Part shown: in pieces, positions 5,598-6,602 of the stretch
Position numbering within the stretch: position 1 is the first letter of the stretch
How the letters are laid out: each line of letters begins with the position of its first letter
NCBI GenBank assembly: GCA_035655355.1
Contig: DASRUQ010000043.1
Coordinates: 1 to 6,602 of the forward strand
Reading direction: 5' to 3'
DNA: 6,602 nucleotides
Source of the DNA: 2-12-FULL-43-11 sp035655355
GTDB taxonomy: Bacteria > Patescibacteriota > Minisyncoccia > UBA6257 > Colwellbacteraceae
Made by a program: the position numbers and the translations under genes
Notes under the pieces: model-generated
What the model saw: the letters and a program-made list of their open reading frames with translations, nothing else
Told to the model about the DNA's origin: nothing
Databases searched by the model: none

Positions 5598-6020
5598 ATG
5601 GAGAAAGATAAGAAACATAAGTATTTTGAAAGTACCGGCCGCAGGAAAACTGCTTCGGCTAGAGTCAGAATTTTTAACGAAGGACCTGTAGGTAAAGCAG
5701 TTTTAATTGTTAACGGCAAACCCTACGAGGATTATTTCCAGACAATGAGGCATCAAATCAGCGCTTTTGCTCCCCTCAAAGCTCTTGGGGGAGAGCTGAA
5801 GTCAATCAAGAAGGCAGAAGTTAAGGTCACGGGAGGAGGCGTTAAAGGCCAAGCTGAAGCCGTGCAGTTAGGTTTAGCGAGGGCCATTATCAAGTGGCTA
5901 CCGGATCTAAAGAAAGAAATGAGAGCTAAGGGCTATCTAACTCGCGACGCGAGAGCTGTGGAAAGGAAGAAATACGGCTTGAGGAAAGCGAGAAGAGGTC
6001 AGCAATGGCGAAAAAGGTAA
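5598..6020 (+). CDS. rpsI: 30S ribosomal protein S9 (uS9)
   Basis: S9 sits in the head of the small subunit and its C-terminal tail touches the P-site tRNA anticodon stem. The 140-residue product carries STGRRKTASARVRIFNEG (12-29), the GGGVKGQAEAVQLGLARAI signature (79-97) and the LTRDARAVERKKYGLRKARR tail. The last residues are QQWRKR, whereas most bacteria end in SKR; the terminal Arg that contacts tRNA is kept and the Ser is replaced by Arg. It follows rplM by one base (TAATATG, 5594-5600), the near-universal rplM-rpsI order. Its last 16 bases overlap the next gene. Confidence 0.97.
   Translation: MEKDKKHKYFESTGRRKTASARVRIFNEGPVGKAVLIVNGKPYEDYFQTMRHQISAFAPLKALGGELKSIKKAEVKVTGGGVKGQAEAVQLGLARAIIKWLPDLKKEMRAKGYLTRDARAVERKKYGLRKARRGQQWRKR
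5995..5999 (+). promoter_or_regulatory. Shine-Dalgarno sequence GAGGT
   Basis: GAGGT, five bases before ATG 6005, is a perfect complement to the anti-Shine-Dalgarno core. It lies inside the 3' end of rpsI and supports ATG 6005 as the start of the membrane protein. Confidence 0.6.
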
Positions 6021-6409
6021 TCCCACTAGGTTTAGTTTTACTTGGGGTTCACCTCACGGCAGTTTTTTATTCTCTTTATTGGGGTGTTCGCTGGATAGAT
6101 ATTCCCATTCACTTTTCGGGAGGTGTTTTGATAGGTTTAGTGTTTCTCTGGCTCGTTGAGATGTATCCCGGACAATTCAAGTTGCCCGGTAATTTTTGGG
6201 CCAGAGCACTCTTAATAATAAGTTTCGGAGCCTTAATGGGAGTGGTCTGGGAATTTACGGAGTTTACTTACGATTTATTTGTTGTTGGCCATGGCTTGAG
6301 ATCAGCCCAGCAGGGCGTGGCTGACACTATGGGAGATCTTTTCTTCGATATTATCGGCACTTTTACCGTGGCTACATTTCAAAAACTGATTTATAATGAA
6401 AAAGATTAA
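6005..6409 (+). CDS. Small four-helix membrane protein, YjdF/DUF2238-like
   Basis: The product has 134 residues and four predicted transmembrane helices at about 5-25, 36-54, 66-84 and 109-127. Conserved-looking polar residues sit at helix edges: DIPIHFSGG (32-40), WEFTEFTYD (82-90), Gln102-Gln103 and DTMGDLFFDIIG (107-118). This arrangement of an Asp/His-Phe pair, WE-x-x-E and DTxGDLxxD is what I know from the YjdF/DUF2238 inner-membrane family, whose function is not established. The cluster of acidic residues and His inside a small membrane bundle could bind metal or form an active site; that is speculation. It overlaps rpsI by 16 bp in another frame, starts with a good GAGGT, and is followed at once by a glycosyltransferase, so it may belong to an envelope-related group continuing beyond the window. 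Confidence 0.65.
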   Translation: MAKKVIPLGLVLLGVHLTAVFYSLYWGVRWIDIPIHFSGGVLIGLVFLWLVEMYPGQFKLPGNFWARALLIISFGALMGVVWEFTEFTYDLFVVGHGLRSAQQGVADTMGDLFFDIIGTFTVATFQKLIYNEKD

Positions 6410-6410
6410 A

Positions 6411-6602
6411 ATGACCAAGAATCCTTATCTCTCGGTAGTTATTCCGGCTTATAACGAAGTTAAGAGACTGCCGGAAACTTTAATAGATATAGACTCCAAG
6501 CTTACACGGGTTAAATATTCTTATGAAATTTTAGTGATTAACGACGGGTCTACAGACGGAACCGCGGAGATGGTGAAGCGTTTCTCCCATATAGTTAAAA
6601 AT
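6411..6602 (+). CDS. Family 2 glycosyltransferase, N-terminal part (cut by window end)
   Basis: The first 64 residues are visible and the frame is open at the window end. They contain the GT-A fold opening of GT2 enzymes: LSVVIPAYNEVKRLPETL (7-24), then YEILVINDGSTDGTAEMVKRF (37-57), where the NDGSTDGT segment binds the nucleotide part of the donor sugar. The spacing and PAYNExxRLP wording recall polyprenyl-phosphate (dolichyl-phosphate) glucosyl- or mannosyltransferases of the DPG/DPM synthase group, but the discriminating C-terminal half is missing. ATG 6411 lies one base after the previous stop (TAAAATG), like the junctions in the ribosomal cluster. An in-frame ATG at 6396 would add five residues (MKKIK) and overlap the previous gene by 14 bp. 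Neither has a Shine-Dalgarno. Confidence 0.85.
   Translation, partial: MTKNPYLSVVIPAYNEVKRLPETLIDIDSKLTRVKYSYEILVINDGSTDGTAEMVKRFSHIVKN

Noticed and set aside
5770..5793. Inverted repeat CTCCCC / GGGGAG with a 12-base loop, a possible terminator
   Set aside because: It lies inside the conserved rpsI coding sequence, has no following T tract, and the cluster continues without a break.

Overview
The window looks like a chromosomal fragment of a Patescibacteria (Candidate Phyla Radiation) bacterium, most likely a member of Parcubacteria. The evidence is an extremely compact all-plus-strand layout, ribosomal proteins with short or trimmed ends, an RNA polymerase alpha subunit without its C-terminal domain, and an unusual surface-type protein with a baseplate-J-like region of a kind I associate with these genomes. 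This placement is inference from gene content. UGA is not used as a sense codon here: the ten genes with both ends in the window have no in-frame TGA, so the glycine-UGA code of Gracilibacteria and Absconditabacteria is not in evidence.

Region 1 (1-2342) holds the 3' part of a degenerate FtsA/PilM-like (actin-fold) gene, overlapped by 16 bp by a 549-residue single-pass membrane protein. That protein has a small cytoplasmic domain, a charged linker, one transmembrane helix and a large extracytoplasmic part that includes the baseplate-J-like stretch. The pair resembles in layout a cytoplasmic actin-like adaptor with its bitopic membrane partner, as in PilM/PilN, but the function is not established.

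Region 2 (2357-6020) is an alpha-operon-type translation cluster: infA, rpmJ (missed by length cut-offs), rpsM, rpsK, rpsD, rpoA, rplQ, rplM and rpsI. No gap exceeds 15 nt. Four junctions are the same heptamer TAATATG and two are TAATG, and almost none of these genes has a clear Shine-Dalgarno sequence, which points to coupled re-initiation along one mRNA. A near-consensus promoter (TTGACG, then TGTGATAAT) overlaps the stop codon of the upstream gene and would start transcription within a few bases of the TTG start of infA.

Region 3 (6005-6602) holds a small four-helix membrane protein of the YjdF/DUF2238 type, overlapping rpsI by 16 bp and carrying a good Shine-Dalgarno, and then the start of a family 2 glycosyltransferase cut by the window edge.

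There are no tRNA or rRNA genes, insertion sequences, CRISPR arrays or convincing terminators, and no stretch of 300 bases without a gene. The most notable points are the leaderless-like infA promoter, the loss of the alpha C-terminal domain, the repeated stop/start heptamers, and the actin-like/baseplate-J-like pair in place of the usual spc-operon genes upstream of infA.
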